64,000 nucleotides of DNA from Paraburkholderia aromaticivorans (GTDB lineage: Bacteria > Pseudomonadota > Gammaproteobacteria > Burkholderiales > Burkholderiaceae). The notes under the pieces are model-generated. The model worked only from the letters and a program-made list of their open reading frames with translations, was not told the DNA's origin and made no database searches. Location: contig NZ_CP022990.1 in the NCBI RefSeq assembly GCF_002278075.1, forward strand, positions 186,001 through 250,000, read 5' to 3'. This document shows, piece by piece, positions 18,132 to 28,026 of the stretch (positions are counted from its first letter, which is position 1; each line of letters begins with the position of its first letter). Position numbers and translations under genes: made by a program.

Positions 18132-18176
18132 GCGCCGCTGCGCGTTGCCTATCTGCATAGGCAAGCGGAGCGGCGC
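18132..18176. terminator. Long hairpin downstream of garR, possible terminator
   Basis: GCGCCGCT...TTGCCTAT (18132-18152) pairs with ATAGGCAAGCGGAGCGGCGC (18157-18176) with one mismatch and one bulge and a very short loop. It begins about 20 bp after the garR stop on the minus strand. No T tract follows, so it may be an mRNA-end stabiliser or an intergenic repeat rather than a classical terminator. Confidence 0.45.
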
Positions 18177-18196
18177 CTGGAATACAGACGTGCGGC

Positions 18197-19090
18197 TTAA
18201 GCGGGTTTCTGCCCGATCTCGTGATTGGCGAGGATTTCGAGCGCGCGCACCATCGCCGAGTGATCCCACGCCTTGCCGCCATGCGCGACGCAGGCGTTGA
18301 ACAGTGCCTGGCAGGTGGCGGTATTCGGCAGCGAGACGCCGAGCGATTGCGCCGTCGAAAGCGCGAGGTTCAGATCCTTCTGGTGCAGTTCGATACGGAA
18401 ACCCGGATCGAAGGTGCGCTTGGTCATGCGTTCGCCGTGCACTTCGAGAATGCGCGACGACGCGAACCCGCCCATCAGCGCTTCACGCACGCGCGCCGGA
18501 TCCACGCCGGCTTTGGACGCGAGCAGCAGCGCTTCGCCGACTGCCTCGATCGTCGCCGCGACGATCACCTGGTTGGCCACCTTGCACACCTGTCCCGCGC
18601 CGACGCCGCCAATCAGCGTGACGTTCTTGCCCATCATGTCGAAGAGCGGCTTGACGCTCTCGTACGTCGCGGTTTCGCCGCCCACCATGATGGTCAGCGA
18701 GCCGGCCTTGGCGCCGACTTCGCCGCCGGAAACCGGCGCATCCAGATAGTCCGCGCCGTGCTCGCGCACGCGGGCCGCGAACTCGCGCGTGGCCATCGGC
18801 GAAATCGAGCTCATGTCGACGACGGTTTGTCCCGCGCGCAACGCGCTTGCGAGGCCCTGTTCGCCGAACAGCACGCGTTCGACGTCGGGCGTATCCGGCA
18901 CCATGATGAAGATCACGTCGGCGTGCGCGGCGACGGCGGCCGGGCTGTCGCACGCGACGGCGCCCGCCTGGACGAGATCGTCGGGCACGCCGCTGCGCGT
19001 GAACGCTGCCAGCGCGACGCCGTTCTTGAGAAGGTTGGCGGCCATGGGCTTGCCCATGATGCCGAGTCCGATAAAGCCTGCTTTTTGCAT
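18197..19090 (-). CDS. garR: 2-hydroxy-3-oxopropionate (tartronate semialdehyde) reductase
   Basis: The start at MQKAGFIG is preceded by GGAGCATTTC. The 297-residue enzyme belongs to the beta-hydroxyacid dehydrogenase family: NAD(P) motif FIGLGIMGKPMA at residues 5-16, substrate motif DAPVSGGEVGAKAG near residue 120, and catalytic lysine in GAGQVCKVANQ. It reduces tartronate semialdehyde, made by GarL, to glycerate. It follows garL after 31 bp and ends the operon. Relatives act on methylmalonate or other semialdehydes, but the garL neighbour supports the call. Confidence 0.88.
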   Translation of the reverse strand: MQKAGFIGLGIMGKPMAANLLKNGVALAAFTRSGVPDDLVQAGAVACDSPAAVAAHADVIFIMVPDTPDVERVLFGEQGLASALRAGQTVVDMSSISPMATREFAARVREHGADYLDAPVSGGEVGAKAGSLTIMVGGETATYESVKPLFDMMGKNVTLIGGVGAGQVCKVANQVIVAATIEAVGEALLLASKAGVDPARVREALMGGFASSRILEVHGERMTKRTFDPGFRIELHQKDLNLALSTAQSLGVSLPNTATCQALFNACVAHGGKAWDHSAMVRALEILANHEIGQKPA

Positions 19091-19121
19091 GAAATGCTCC
19101 GAAGATGTCACGGCGGCCGGT

Positions 19122-19922
19122 TTACTGCTGGCCCGCCTGTTTCTGCATGAAATGTTTTTGAACCGTCTGCGCGGCGCCTTTCAGCAGCCCCATGTCCGCA
19201 CAGACCGCGACGACGCGGCAGCCCATGCCGATGTAGCGCTCCGCGTCGGCCTGGACCGGGGCGAGGATGCCGCTCGGCTTGCCCGCGGCTTGCGCGCGTT
19301 CGAACACGTGCGCGATGGCCTGTTGCACGTCGGGATGACTCGGGTTGCCGATTCGGCCGTAGGCGGCCGCGAGGTCGGACGGCCCGACGAACACGGCGTC
19401 CACGCCGTCCACGGCGAGAATCTCGTCGATTGCGTCGACCGCCTTGCGGCTTTCTATCTGCACGATGACGCAGACGTTGTCGTTGGCAATGTCGAAGTAG
19501 TCGGGCACGGTCGCGTAGCGATTACCGCGCTGGCTCACCGAGACGCCGCGAATGCCTTGCGGCGGGTAGCGCGTGGCGGTGACGGCGCGCGCCGCGTCGT
19601 CGGCGCTGTCGACGAACGGCACCAGAAAATTCGAGAAGCCGCTGTCGAGGAGCCGTTTGATGAATACACTGTCGTTAGCGGGCGGCCGGACGACTGGCGC
19701 GCTGGCGCTGTCCTTGAGCGCCATCAATTGGGGGATCAGCGTCAGCACGTCGTTCGGTGCGTGCTCGGCATCCAGCAACATCCAGTCGAAGCCGACCACG
19801 CCGAGCAGTTCGGTCACGATCGGGCTGGCGAGCGACGCCCAGCAGCCGATCAGGGTTTCGCCGCCGCGCACCGCTCGGCGAAAACTATTGGGTAAGGCCT
19901 GGTAGGGCGTGACGGCAGGCAT
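19122..19922 (-). CDS. garL: 5-keto-4-deoxy-D-glucarate aldolase, HpcH/HpaI family
   Basis: A 266-residue class II pyruvate aldolase of the HpcH/HpaI family, with catalytic His 54 in LLDAEHAP, Arg in VRPPAND, metal ligands Glu in VQIES and Asp in VGPSDLA. GarL cleaves 5-keto-4-deoxyglucarate (or 2-keto-3-deoxyglucarate) to pyruvate and tartronate semialdehyde. It is the first gene of garL-garR and divergent from the dioxovalerate dehydrogenase gene, with two candidate operator sites in the shared promoter region. Other HpcH-type aldolases cannot be excluded by sequence alone. Confidence 0.87.
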   Translation of the reverse strand: MPAVTPYQALPNSFRRAVRGGETLIGCWASLASPIVTELLGVVGFDWMLLDAEHAPNDVLTLIPQLMALKDSASAPVVRPPANDSVFIKRLLDSGFSNFLVPFVDSADDAARAVTATRYPPQGIRGVSVSQRGNRYATVPDYFDIANDNVCVIVQIESRKAVDAIDEILAVDGVDAVFVGPSDLAAAYGRIGNPSHPDVQQAIAHVFERAQAAGKPSGILAPVQADAERYIGMGCRVVAVCADMGLLKGAAQTVQKHFMQKQAGQQ

Positions 19923-19990
19923 GGGCTGTTTTCCTCGAACGGCAGTGGATCGGGCAAGCTGCGGACGACGGCTAATCGATAGTCAAACCA

Positions 19991-20010
19991 TGGTTATAGG
20001 TCGTCGTATG
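19991..20010. promoter_or_regulatory. Candidate hexuronate-regulon operator (site 2), garL side
   Basis: TGGTTATAGGTCGTCGTATG matches site 3 or site 6 in about two thirds of its positions, and carries the GT...CGTAT frame of the motif. It lies 69 bp upstream of the garL start. Confidence 0.5.
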
Positions 20011-20109
20011 TCTAGAATTCAGATTAGCACCGGCTCTGCCGATTGTAACGGCCACGTAAACCCGAATTCCTCACCAGGCAAGCGTTTCAGCTTGCAGGTG
20101 TAGTCTCTG

Positions 20110-20130
20110 ATGTTGTAGGATGACCTATAT
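20110..20130 (+). promoter_or_regulatory. Candidate hexuronate-regulon operator (site 3), dioxovalerate dehydrogenase side
   Basis: Contains GTTGTAGGATGACCTAT, which differs from site 6 at 25461 in one base over 17. It lies 28 bp before the ATG at 20158, a position suited to repression. Confidence 0.75.
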
Positions 20131-20157
20131 CTTAGGCCTTTATCCAAGGAAAGCGAA

Positions 20158-21741
20158 ATGTCTATTACCGGCGAAATGCTGATCGGTCGCAAAACGGTGC
20201 GCGGCGAGGAAAAACCATTGCATGCGTTCAATCCTGCCACGGGATCGGACATCGCGGAGCCGGTTTTCGGCAGCGGCTCGGCTGCCCACGTCGGCGAGGC
20301 CTGCGAGCTCGCGCGGCAAGCTTTCGATCCGTATCGCCAGTTGCCGCTCGCGGTGCGCGCCGAATTTCTCGAGCGCATTGCCGACGGCATCATGGCATTG
20401 GGCGATGCGTTGATCGAGCGGGCGCAACAGGAGTCGGGCTTGCCCAAGGCGCGTCTCGAAGGCGAGCGCGGCCGCACCACCGGGCAGCTCAAATTGTTCG
20501 CGCAAGTCGTGCGCGCCGGCCAGTGGCTCGCCGCCACGCTCGATTCGCCGCTGCCGGAGCGCAAGCCGTTGCCGCGCTCCGATCTGCGCCTGCAAAAGAT
20601 TCCGCTCGGGCCGGTCGCGGTGTTCGGCGCCAGCAATTTTCCGCTCGCGTTTTCGGTGGCGGGCGGCGATACCGCGGCGGCGCTCGCTGCGGGCTGCCCG
20701 GTGGTGGTGAAGGCGCATCGCGCTCACCTGGGCACTTCGGAGATGGTCGGCCGCGTGATCCAGCGTGTCGCGCAGGAAATGGACTTGCCGGAAGGCGTGT
20801 TCTCCCTGATCGTCGGCGCCGGGAATTCCGTTGGCGAAGCGTTGGTTGCGCATCCGGCGATCAAGGCAGTGGGCTTCACCGGTTCGCGCGCGGGCGGCAC
20901 CTCGCTGATGCGCGTGGCGGCGGCGCGCGCCGAGCCGATTCCGGTCTACGCGGAAATGAGCAGCATCAACCCAGTGTTCCTTCTGCCGAGCGCGCTGGCT
21001 CAGCGCGGCGAGAGCATCGCGCGCGGCTTCGTCGATTCGCTGGTGCTCGGCGCCGGCCAGTTCTGTACCAATCCGGGTCTCGCGATTGCCGTCGATAGCG
21101 ACGCGCTCAAGGACTTCGTTGCAACCGCGTCCGACGCGCTGAGCGGCAAGCCCGCGCAGACCATGCTGACGTCCGGCATCCACGCCGCTTATGAAGAAGG
21201 CGAGGGCAAGCTGGCCGCGACCAAAGGCGTCGAGGCCGTGGCGCGCGGCGTCGACGCAACCGGTCCGACGCAGGCGCGCGCGGCGTTGTTCGTGACCGAT
21301 GCGCAGACGTTCCTCGCCACGCCCGCGCTGGAAGACGAAGTGTTCGGCCCGGCTTCCACCATCGTGCGTTGCAAGGACGAGCAGGAGATGCTCGCGGTCG
21401 CCGAGCACTTCGCCGGTCAGTTGACCGCCACGGTGCAGATGGACAGCGCCGACCTGCCGGCGGCGAAGAAGCTGGTGCCGATTCTCGAACGCAAAGCCGG
21501 CCGGATTCTGGTGAACGGTTTCCCGACGGGCGTCGAAGTGTCGCACGCGATGGTGCACGGCGGCCCGTTCCCGGCCACCTCGGACAGCCGCGCGACGTCG
21601 GTCGGCACGACTTCGATCGAACGCTTCCTGCGTCCGGTGTGCTACCAGGATTTCCCGGCCGATCTGCTGCCCGAGGCGCTGACCGACGGCAATCCGCTGA
21701 ATCTGTGGCGCCGCCGCGATGGCGAAATCACGCGCAGCTAA
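20158..21741 (+). CDS. 2,5-dioxovalerate (alpha-ketoglutarate semialdehyde) dehydrogenase
   Basis: AAGGAAAGCGAA precedes ATG. The 527-residue enzyme is an aldehyde dehydrogenase of the alpha-ketoglutarate-semialdehyde group: [16 protein letters not shown], general base Glu 266 in [10 protein letters not shown] and catalytic Cys 303 in [10 protein letters not shown]. It oxidises 2,5-dioxopentanoate, the product of KdgD, to 2-oxoglutarate with NAD(P), delivering the carbon to the citric acid cycle. It stands alone between garLR and gntR and ends in a strong terminator. Similar enzymes serve hydroxyproline and pentose pathways, so it could be shared. Confidence 0.92.
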   Translation: MSITGEMLIGRKTVRGEEKPLHAFNPATGSDIAEPVFGSGSAAHVGEACELARQAFDPYRQLPLAVRAEFLERIADGIMALGDALIERAQQESGLPKARLEGERGRTTGQLKLFAQVVRAGQWLAATLDSPLPERKPLPRSDLRLQKIPLGPVAVFGASNFPLAFSVAGGDTAAALAAGCPVVVKAHRAHLGTSEMVGRVIQRVAQEMDLPEGVFSLIVGAGNSVGEALVAHPAIKAVGFTGSRAGGTSLMRVAAARAEPIPVYAEMSSINPVFLLPSALAQRGESIARGFVDSLVLGAGQFCTNPGLAIAVDSDALKDFVATASDALSGKPAQTMLTSGIHAAYEEGEGKLAATKGVEAVARGVDATGPTQARAALFVTDAQTFLATPALEDEVFGPASTIVRCKDEQEMLAVAEHFAGQLTATVQMDSADLPAAKKLVPILERKAGRILVNGFPTGVEVSHAMVHGGPFPATSDSRATSVGTTSIERFLRPVCYQDFPADLLPEALTDGNPLNLWRRRDGEITRS

Positions 21742-21770
21742 ATGCTGAGTAGGCCTGATCGGGTGAAATG

Positions 21771-21800
21771 AAAAATGGCCGGGATATCCCGGCCATTTTT
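21771..21800. terminator. Bidirectional Rho-independent terminator
   Basis: A perfect 30-bp palindrome with arms AAAAATGGCCGGGAT and ATCCCGGCCATTTTT. It separates the dioxovalerate dehydrogenase gene from the convergent gntR gene and can serve both. Confidence 0.93.
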
Positions 21801-21859
21801 CTTTGCGTTCACGGCGACCGTAGCGCGACTTCGCTACGACTTCGCCCTGACGAATCCAA

Positions 21860-22603
21860 TCAGCTATTCGCCTCGGCGGCTTCGTTCGCGCGCCGCAAGC
21901 GCTCGCGGCTATTGGACAGATGCATCCGCATAGCCGCGCGCGCGCCTTCCGCGTCGTGCCGCGTGATCGCTTCGAGAATGCTTTCGTGTTCGAGATTCAC
22001 GAGCGACAGATACGCATCCGGTTCCGCGCGTGCGATGCCCGCCGAGTCGAGCCGGTTACGCGGAATCAGCGCGCTGCCCATTTGCGTGAGGATGTCGACG
22101 AAATAGCGGTTGCCGGTCGCGCGCGCCACCGAGATATGAAACTGCAGATCGGCATCGACACTGTCCAGCCCGTTATGACGCGTGGCTTCGATCGCGTCGA
22201 GCGCGGCGCGCATGCGCGCGAGGTCGTCCGGCTTGGCGCGCTGGGCGGCCAGCCCCGCGCATTCCGTTTCGAGGCTGATGCGCAGTTCCAGGATCGACAA
22301 TACGTCGCGCAAAGTGGTGGCGGGCACCATGTCGATGCCCAGCTTTTCACGCTGCGGCTCCAGCACGAAACTGCCGATGCCGTGCCGCGTCTCGATGATC
22401 TTGCCCGCCTGCAATCGCGAAATCGCTTCACGAATGACGGTGCGGCTCACGCTCAGCGTGACCATGAGCTGTGACTCGGTCGGCAGTTTGTCGCCGGGTT
22501 TCAAGGCGCTGGACGCAATCTGCTCGGTGACGTAGCTGACGACGAACTCGGCAAGATTACGAGCGCGTCGTGGCGGTGCCGCGGATGCCAGTGGTGTAGC
22601 CAT
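21860..22603 (-). CDS. GntR-family transcriptional regulator, FadR subfamily
   Basis: AAGGGG lies 9 bases before ATG. The 247-residue protein has an N-terminal winged helix-turn-helix (residues about 20-85: LPTESQLMVTLSVSRTVIREAISRLQAGKIIETRHGIGSFV) and an all-helical FCD effector domain with the metal-site pattern Asp/His...His (DADLQFHISVARATGN, later HESILEAI). FadR-type regulators of this kind bind dyads of the t-GT-N-AC-a type and answer to sugar acids. Its place in the middle of the island and the dyad before its own gene make it the likely controller, probably an autoregulated repressor released by a hexuronate or aldarate intermediate. Confidence 0.9.
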   Translation of the reverse strand: MATPLASAAPPRRARNLAEFVVSYVTEQIASSALKPGDKLPTESQLMVTLSVSRTVIREAISRLQAGKIIETRHGIGSFVLEPQREKLGIDMVPATTLRDVLSILELRISLETECAGLAAQRAKPDDLARMRAALDAIEATRHNGLDSVDADLQFHISVARATGNRYFVDILTQMGSALIPRNRLDSAGIARAEPDAYLSLVNLEHESILEAITRHDAEGARAAMRMHLSNSRERLRRANEAAEANS

Positions 22604-22650
22604 CGAAAACGCCCCTTGAATCAGATAGTTGCAGACACTTCATGCGCTTC

Positions 22651-22680
22651 ATTATACCGTCGTCTGACGACTGATTATAT
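22651..22680. promoter_or_regulatory. Candidate autoregulatory operator (site 4) upstream of gntR
   Basis: The core GTCGTCTGACGAC (22659-22671) is a perfect 13-base dyad, flanked by ATTATAC and TGATTATAT, which makes the whole segment nearly symmetric and AT-rich at the edges. It lies 56 bp upstream of the gntR start and after the end of the MFS gene. Confidence 0.6.
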
Positions 22681-22824
22681 AGACGCCGAATCATTTTGCG
22701 CGCGGGTGCGCGGCGTGACATCGGCGCATCGTTCGGGATGTCTGGCGCTGCGGCGGCCGTTATTTCGCCGCCGCAGAGAAGTACGAAAGCCGCAATGACA
22801 ACCGCAATGACAACCGCCGCATAG

Positions 22825-24177
22825 TTAGCGCGGGCGCAACTCGACCCGTTTGATGTCTTTGACGATCACGAGATAGCTGAACACCGTGAGCAGGGCATTG
22901 ATGCCCACGAACACCAGCGCGCCGTTGAACGATCCGCTCTTCGCCACGAGATAGCCGATCACGATCGGCGTCACGATGCCGGCCACGTTGCCGAACATAT
23001 TGAAGATCGCGCCGGACAGCCCGAGCGCTTCCTTCGGCGACGTGTCGGCGACCACGGCCCAGCCGAGCGCGCCGATGCCTTTGCCGAAGAACGCGAGCGA
23101 CATGAGGGCGACGACGACCCAGTCGGTCGTCACGTAGTTGCAGCCGATGATGCATACCGACAGCAGCATGCCGCCGACGATCGGCACCTTGCGCGCGATC
23201 GTGAGCGAATGGCCGCGACGGATCAGCCCGTCGGACAGGATGCCGCCGAGCACGCCACCGGAGAATCCGCAGATCGCCGGCAGCGAGGCCACGAGGCCCG
23301 CTTGCAGAATCGTCATGCCGCGCGCCTGCACGAGGTAGATCGGAAACCAGGTCAGGAAGAAGTAGGTCAGCACGTTGATGCAGTACTGCGCGAGATAGAC
23401 GCCGAGCAGCATGCGATTGCCCAGCAGTTGGCGAACCAGATGCCAGCCGCCGGCGTTTTCGATCTTCCCGACGGATCGGGTTGTCTTCTGCCCGTTGACC
23501 ACGCCGCCGCCCTGTTCGATGTACTCCAGCTCGGCACGCGAGACACGCGGATGGTCGGCAGGGTTCTTCATCATCTTAAGCCAGGTGAGCGCGAGCAGAA
23601 GCCCCGTCGCGCCCATCACGACATACACCATATGCCAGCCGAACGCGTGCGTGAGCCACGCCATCAGCGGCGTAAAGACCACGGCGGCGAAGTACTGCGC
23701 CGAATTGAAAATGGCCGACGCCGTGCCGCGTTCATTGGTGGGGAACCAGCTCGCCACCACCTTGGCATTGGCGGGGAACGCCGGCGATTCGGCCGCGCCC
23801 ATCGCAAAGCGCAGCGCGAACAGCGCGGCGATGGCCGCCGCCGCGCTGCCCAGCAGGCCGATCGCGCCTTGCAGCAGGGTGAATAGCGACCAGAAGAAGA
23901 TGCTCGCCGCGTAGACGCGCCGCGCGCCGAAGCGATCCAGCAGCCAACCGGCCGGCAGTTGCGACAGCACGTACGCCCAACTGAACGCGGAAAAAATGTA
24001 GCCCATGCGGATCGCGTCGAGACCGAATTCGGCGCGCATGGCCGAACCGGTCACCGACAGCGTGGCGCGGTCCGCGTAATTGAAGGTCGTGATCAGAAAG
24101 ATCAGCAGCAGGATCGCGTAGCGGACTCGGGTACGCTTCGCGACGTGGGCGGCACTCGCCGTGCGGCTCAATTCCAT
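22825..24177 (-). CDS. MFS sugar-acid transporter, GudP/D-glucarate-type
   Basis: The start is placed at MELSRTAS (24177) because AGGAG stands six bases before it; the ATG two codons earlier overlaps the ribosome site. The 450-residue carrier has 12 membrane helices and the ACS-family signature (TFNYADRATLS, SPAFPANAKVVASWFPTNERGTASAIFNS). GudP and its relatives import D-glucarate and galactarate. A terminator lies between kdgD and this gene, so it needs its own promoter or limited read-through. It is the second of three uptake systems in the island. Confidence 0.87.
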   Translation of the reverse strand: MELSRTASAAHVAKRTRVRYAILLLIFLITTFNYADRATLSVTGSAMRAEFGLDAIRMGYIFSAFSWAYVLSQLPAGWLLDRFGARRVYAASIFFWSLFTLLQGAIGLLGSAAAAIAALFALRFAMGAAESPAFPANAKVVASWFPTNERGTASAIFNSAQYFAAVVFTPLMAWLTHAFGWHMVYVVMGATGLLLALTWLKMMKNPADHPRVSRAELEYIEQGGGVVNGQKTTRSVGKIENAGGWHLVRQLLGNRMLLGVYLAQYCINVLTYFFLTWFPIYLVQARGMTILQAGLVASLPAICGFSGGVLGGILSDGLIRRGHSLTIARKVPIVGGMLLSVCIIGCNYVTTDWVVVALMSLAFFGKGIGALGWAVVADTSPKEALGLSGAIFNMFGNVAGIVTPIVIGYLVAKSGSFNGALVFVGINALLTVFSYLVIVKDIKRVELRPR

Positions 24178-24279
24178 GGTCATCTCCTGAAGTTCTTATG
24201 CGCGGGAGCGGGCTCCCCGGGCGTCGCGCCGCCGCAAGCGGCCACGAGCCTCGTCGATACCTTCGCGCGGCACAAAAAC

Positions 24280-24305
24280 GCCCGGCGACGTTGCCGTGCC
24301 GGGCG
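24280..24305 (-). terminator. Rho-independent terminator downstream of kdgD
   Basis: On the minus strand CGCCCGGC (24305-24298) pairs with GCCGGGCG (24287-24280) across a 10-base loop and is followed by TTTTTG. It lies 76 bp after the kdgD stop and before the MFS gene read in the same direction. Confidence 0.8.
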
Positions 24306-24381
24306 CTCTTTACGGTGCCGTTCGCGCGGCGATCGTTCGCACGGTCGCCGCGCGCTATCTGCGCCTGATGCGCGAGCCGGA

Positions 24382-25299
24382 TTACTGCGGGCCGAGCGTC
24401 TTGATGAGCGCGTCCAGCTTGTCCATTTCTTCTTCGGTCAGATCGGTCAGCGGCGCGCGCACCGGCCCGGCGCTGTGGCCGACCAGCTTCGCGCCCGCCT
24501 TGACGATGCTGACCGCGTAGCCCGCGCGGCGGTTGCGAATGGCGAGGTACGGCAGGAAGAATTCGTCGATCAGCTTGCCGACGGTCGCGTGGTCGTCCGC
24601 GGCGATCGCGCGGTAGAAGTCCATCGCGGTCTTTGGAATGAAGTTGAACACCGCCGACGAATACACCGGCACGCCAAGCGCCTTGTAGGCCGCGGCATAG
24701 ACTTCCGCGGTCGGCAGGCCGCCGAGATACGAGAAGCGCTCGCCAAGGCGGCGGCGGATCGACACCATGTTCTCGATCTCGCCCACGCCGTCCTTAAAGC
24801 CGATCAGGTTCGGGCAGCGCTCGGCCAGCCCTTCGAGCATATCGGCGTTAAGCTTGGAATTCGCGCGGTTGTAGATGATCACACCCATGTTCGGCACGGA
24901 CTTGCAGACTTCTTCGGCATGCGCGGCGATGCCTTCCTGGCAGGCTTCCGTCAGGTAATGCGGCATCAGCAGAATGCCGTTCGCGCCATGCCGCTCGGCT
25001 TCCTGTGCGTAGGCGATCGCGACCCGCGTCGGACCGCCCGCTCCGGCGAGAATCGGCACCTTGCCTTTACAGACTTCCGTGGCCGTGCGCACCACGTTCG
25101 AATAGTCGCTGTGCGTGAGCGAGAAGAATTCGCCCGTGCCGCCGGCGACGAACAGCGCCGACGCGCCATAAGGTGCGAGCCATTCCAGGCGCTCGGCATA
25201 GGTGTCGGCGCGGAAATCACCGTGCTCGTCGAAGTCGGTAACGGGGAAGGACAGGAGGCCTTCGGAAACGATCTGCTTCAGTTCCTGCGGTGTCGTCAT
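24382..25299 (-). CDS. kdgD: 5-dehydro-4-deoxyglucarate dehydratase (decarboxylating)
   Basis: A 305-residue member of the DapA/N-acetylneuraminate lyase TIM-barrel family, with Schiff-base Lys 169 in IGFKDGVG and catalytic Tyr 143 in IIYNRANS, plus [12 protein letters not shown] near residue 50. It removes water and CO2 from 5-keto-4-deoxyglucarate to yield 2,5-dioxopentanoate, the substrate of the dehydrogenase at 20158. It is divergent from garD, sharing a promoter region with two operator-like sites. Length and motifs fit the family well. Confidence 0.93.
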   Translation of the reverse strand: MTTPQELKQIVSEGLLSFPVTDFDEHGDFRADTYAERLEWLAPYGASALFVAGGTGEFFSLTHSDYSNVVRTATEVCKGKVPILAGAGGPTRVAIAYAQEAERHGANGILLMPHYLTEACQEGIAAHAEEVCKSVPNMGVIIYNRANSKLNADMLEGLAERCPNLIGFKDGVGEIENMVSIRRRLGERFSYLGGLPTAEVYAAAYKALGVPVYSSAVFNFIPKTAMDFYRAIAADDHATVGKLIDEFFLPYLAIRNRRAGYAVSIVKAGAKLVGHSAGPVRAPLTDLTEEEMDKLDALIKTLGPQ

Positions 25300-25361
25300 G
25301 ATGAGTATCCAGTGCGTCGGAATGGTTCGCGGTTGATTCGATGGGTCGAAATGGAGATTTC

Positions 25362-25384
25362 TTATACGTCATCGTACAACAACA
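25362..25384 (-). promoter_or_regulatory. Candidate hexuronate-regulon operator (site 5), kdgD side
   Basis: Minus strand reads GTTGTACGATGACGTAT, the best match to the consensus drawn from all copies. It lies 63 bp upstream of kdgD. The nearby perfect dyad GCAGCATAATGCTGC (25410-25424) holds CATAAT/CATTAT words that could be -10 elements in either direction. Confidence 0.75.
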
Positions 25385-25460
25385 AATCCACCAACTCAAC
25401 GGGCATTTGGCAGCATAATGCTGCTACTAGGGTAAATACGGAACGTCTGCGGAATCTTTC

Positions 25461-25481
25461 ATGTTGTAGGATGACGTATGA
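25461..25481 (+). promoter_or_regulatory. Candidate hexuronate-regulon operator (site 6), garD side
   Basis: Contains GTTGTAGGATGACGTAT, one base different from site 5. It lies 44 bp before the garD start. Confidence 0.75.
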
Positions 25482-25524
25482 ATAGTCGGCGCACCAGGCG
25501 TGCAGCGCCATAAGGATCGATGCA

Positions 25525-27114
25525 ATGGAACAATCTCCGCTCTACATTCGCGTTCACCCCAATGACAATGTCGCGATCGTCGTCAACGACGGCGGGCTGG
25601 GTGAGGGCGCGGTATTTCCCGATGGTCTGGCGCTGCGCGAGCGGGTGCCGCAAGGGCACAAGGTCGCGCTGGCCGATCTGGCCGAAGGCGACGAAGTCAT
25701 CCGCTATAACGTGGTGATCGGCTATGCGCTCAAGGCGTTGCCGAAAGGCAGCTGGATCAACGAACACGTGATTCGCATGCCGAGCCCGCCGGGACTCGAA
25801 GATCTGCCGATCGCCACGATCAAGGCGCCGCCGATGCCGCCGCTCGAAGGCTTCACGTTCGAGGGCTACCGCAACGCGGACGGCTCGGTCGGCTCGCGCA
25901 ACATTCTCGCCATCACGACCACGGTGCAATGCGTGGCCGACGTGGTTCAGCATGCGGTCACGCGCATCAAGGCCGAGTTGCTGCCGAAGTACCCGAACGT
26001 CGACGACGTGGTGAGCCTCGGCCACACGTATGGTTGTGGTGTCGCGATCGACGCGCCCGACGCGATGGTGCCGATCCGCACCGTGCGCAATATCAGCCTG
26101 AATCCGAATTTCGGCGGCGAGGTGATGATGGTCAGCCTCGGCTGCGAGAAGCTGCAGCCCGAGCGCCTGATGCCGCCCGGCACGATTCCGATCGCCGCGG
26201 CCGCCAATGTGGCCGAAGTCGCGGACATCGGCGATATCGAGGCGGATCTGAACGGCGACGTCGTGGTGCTTCAGGACGAGGCGCACGTCGGCTTCCAGTC
26301 GATGATCGAGTCGATCATGAAAATGGCCGATGGTCATCTGCAGCGCCTGAACAATCGCCGCCGCGAGACATGTCCCGCGTCCGATCTGGTGATCGGCGTG
26401 CAATGCGGCGGCAGCGACGCGTTCTCCGGTCTCACCGCCAATCCGGCGGTGGGCTACGCGACCGACCTGCTGGTGCGTGCCGGCGCCACGGTCATGTTCT
26501 CCGAAGTCACCGAGGTGCGCGACGGCGTCGATCAACTGACGGCGCGCGCGGCCAACGCCGAAGTTGCCGCGGCGATCATCCGCGAGATGCAGTGGTACGA
26601 CGATTATCTGAAGCGCGGCGGCGCCGACCGCAGCGCCAACACCACGCCGGGCAACAAGAAGGGCGGCTTGTCGAACATCGTCGAAAAGGCGATGGGCTCG
26701 ATCATCAAGTCGGGCAACTCGGCCATCTCCGGCGTGTTGTCGCCCGGCGAAAAGGTCAAGCAGAAAGGCCTGATTTACGCGGCCACGCCGGCGAGCGATT
26801 TCATCTGCGGTACGTTGCAGGTGGCGGCGGGTATCAATCTGCACGTTTTCACCACCGGCCGCGGCACGCCGTACAGCCTCGCCGAAGTGCCGGTCATCAA
26901 GGTCGCGACGCGCTCGGATCTGGCGCGCCGCTGGCATGACCTGATGGATGTCAACGCCGGCACCATCGCGACCGGTGCGGCGACCATCGAAGAGGTGGGC
27001 TGGGAATTGTTCCGTCTGATGCTCGACGTCGCCAGCGGCCGCAAGCAAACCTGCGCGGAAAAACTCAAGCTCCACAATGCGCTAGTGCTGTTCAATCCGG
27101 CGCCGGTGACCTGA
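25525..27114 (+). CDS. garD: Galactarate dehydratase
   Basis: ATG 25525 follows AAGGATCGATGCA. The 529-residue protein matches the UxaA/GarD family in length and layout: an N-terminal SAF-like domain (residues 1-90), then the catalytic region with [37 protein letters not shown] and [20 protein letters not shown]; the conserved cysteines and histidine probably bind the catalytic iron. It converts galactarate (meso-galactaric acid) to 5-keto-4-deoxy-D-glucarate. It is the first gene of the garD-udh-lactonase operon. Confidence 0.94.
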   Translation: MEQSPLYIRVHPNDNVAIVVNDGGLGEGAVFPDGLALRERVPQGHKVALADLAEGDEVIRYNVVIGYALKALPKGSWINEHVIRMPSPPGLEDLPIATIKAPPMPPLEGFTFEGYRNADGSVGSRNILAITTTVQCVADVVQHAVTRIKAELLPKYPNVDDVVSLGHTYGCGVAIDAPDAMVPIRTVRNISLNPNFGGEVMMVSLGCEKLQPERLMPPGTIPIAAAANVAEVADIGDIEADLNGDVVVLQDEAHVGFQSMIESIMKMADGHLQRLNNRRRETCPASDLVIGVQCGGSDAFSGLTANPAVGYATDLLVRAGATVMFSEVTEVRDGVDQLTARAANAEVAAAIIREMQWYDDYLKRGGADRSANTTPGNKKGGLSNIVEKAMGSIIKSGNSAISGVLSPGEKVKQKGLIYAATPASDFICGTLQVAAGINLHVFTTGRGTPYSLAEVPVIKVATRSDLARRWHDLMDVNAGTIATGAATIEEVGWELFRLMLDVASGRKQTCAEKLKLHNALVLFNPAPVT

Positions 27115-27183
27115 TTGGCCCGCTCGATCCGCCAGGTCTGCTTCATCATGCTGATCTGATCGCACCCACACCAACATAGAAAC

Positions 27184-28026
27184 ATGACTGACTTGAATCT
27201 CGATCGCAGCGCGGCCCCCAAACCCTTCCGCCGGCTGCTGCTCACCGGCGCGGCGGGCAACCTCGGCCAGCAACTGCGCGGCGCGCTCGCTGCGTGGGCC
27301 GATATCGTGCGCGTCACGGATATCGCGCCGCTCGGCGAGGTGGCGGCGCACGAAGAGGCGTCGACAGTCGATCTCGCGGACGAGGCCGCCGTCCACGCGC
27401 TGCTCGAAGGCGTGGACGCGGTGATTCACCTCGGCGGCATTTCCGTCGAGGCGCCGTTCGAAGCGCTGCTCGAAGCGAATATCCGCGGTCTGTATCACCT
27501 CTATTCGGCCGCGCAGAAGCAGGGCGTGAAGCGCATCGTGTATGCGAGCTCGAATCACGCGGTGGGTTTTCATCCGGTGACGGATGTGGTCGATATCGAC
27601 GCGCCGCCGCGCCCCGATAGCCTGTACGGCGTGACGAAGTGCTTCGGCGAATCGTTGTCGCGCTACTACTTCGATCGCTTCGGTCTGGAGACAGTGTGCC
27701 TGCGCATCGGCTCGTCGTTCGAGCAGCCGAAAAATCCGCGCATGCTCGTCACGTATCTGAGCTACCGCGACTTCATCGAACTGGTGCGCTGCTCGCTGTT
27801 CACCAATCGCGTAGGCCACGCGATCGTCTACGGCGTCTCGGATAACCGCACCAAGTGGGTCGATAACACCAAAGCCGCGTTCCTCGGCTTTCGTCCGCAG
27901 GACAGCTCGGTCGAGTTCGAACATCTCTTTCCGGTCACGGCACCCACGACCGACCTCGACGATCCGACCCAGCGTTTCCAGGGCGGCCCGTTCGTGCTCG
28001 CCGGGCCGATGGAGCCCAAGCGGTGA
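27184..28026 (+). CDS. udh: Uronate dehydrogenase
   Basis: A 280-residue extended short-chain dehydrogenase very close to characterised Pseudomonas/Agrobacterium Udh: RRLLLTGAAGNLG (Rossmann motif), IVYASSNHAVGFHPV, YGVTKCFGE with the catalytic Tyr/Lys, LRIGSSFEQPKNPRML, and YGVSDNRTKWVDN. It oxidises galacturonate or glucuronate with NAD to the corresponding aldaro-lactone in the cytoplasm. It sits 69 bp after garD and overlaps the lactonase by 4 bp, fitting consecutive steps. Confidence 0.94.
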   Translation: MTDLNLDRSAAPKPFRRLLLTGAAGNLGQQLRGALAAWADIVRVTDIAPLGEVAAHEEASTVDLADEAAVHALLEGVDAVIHLGGISVEAPFEALLEANIRGLYHLYSAAQKQGVKRIVYASSNHAVGFHPVTDVVDIDAPPRPDSLYGVTKCFGESLSRYYFDRFGLETVCLRIGSSFEQPKNPRMLVTYLSYRDFIELVRCSLFTNRVGHAIVYGVSDNRTKWVDNTKAAFLGFRPQDSSVEFEHLFPVTAPTTDLDDPTQRFQGGPFVLAGPMEPKR

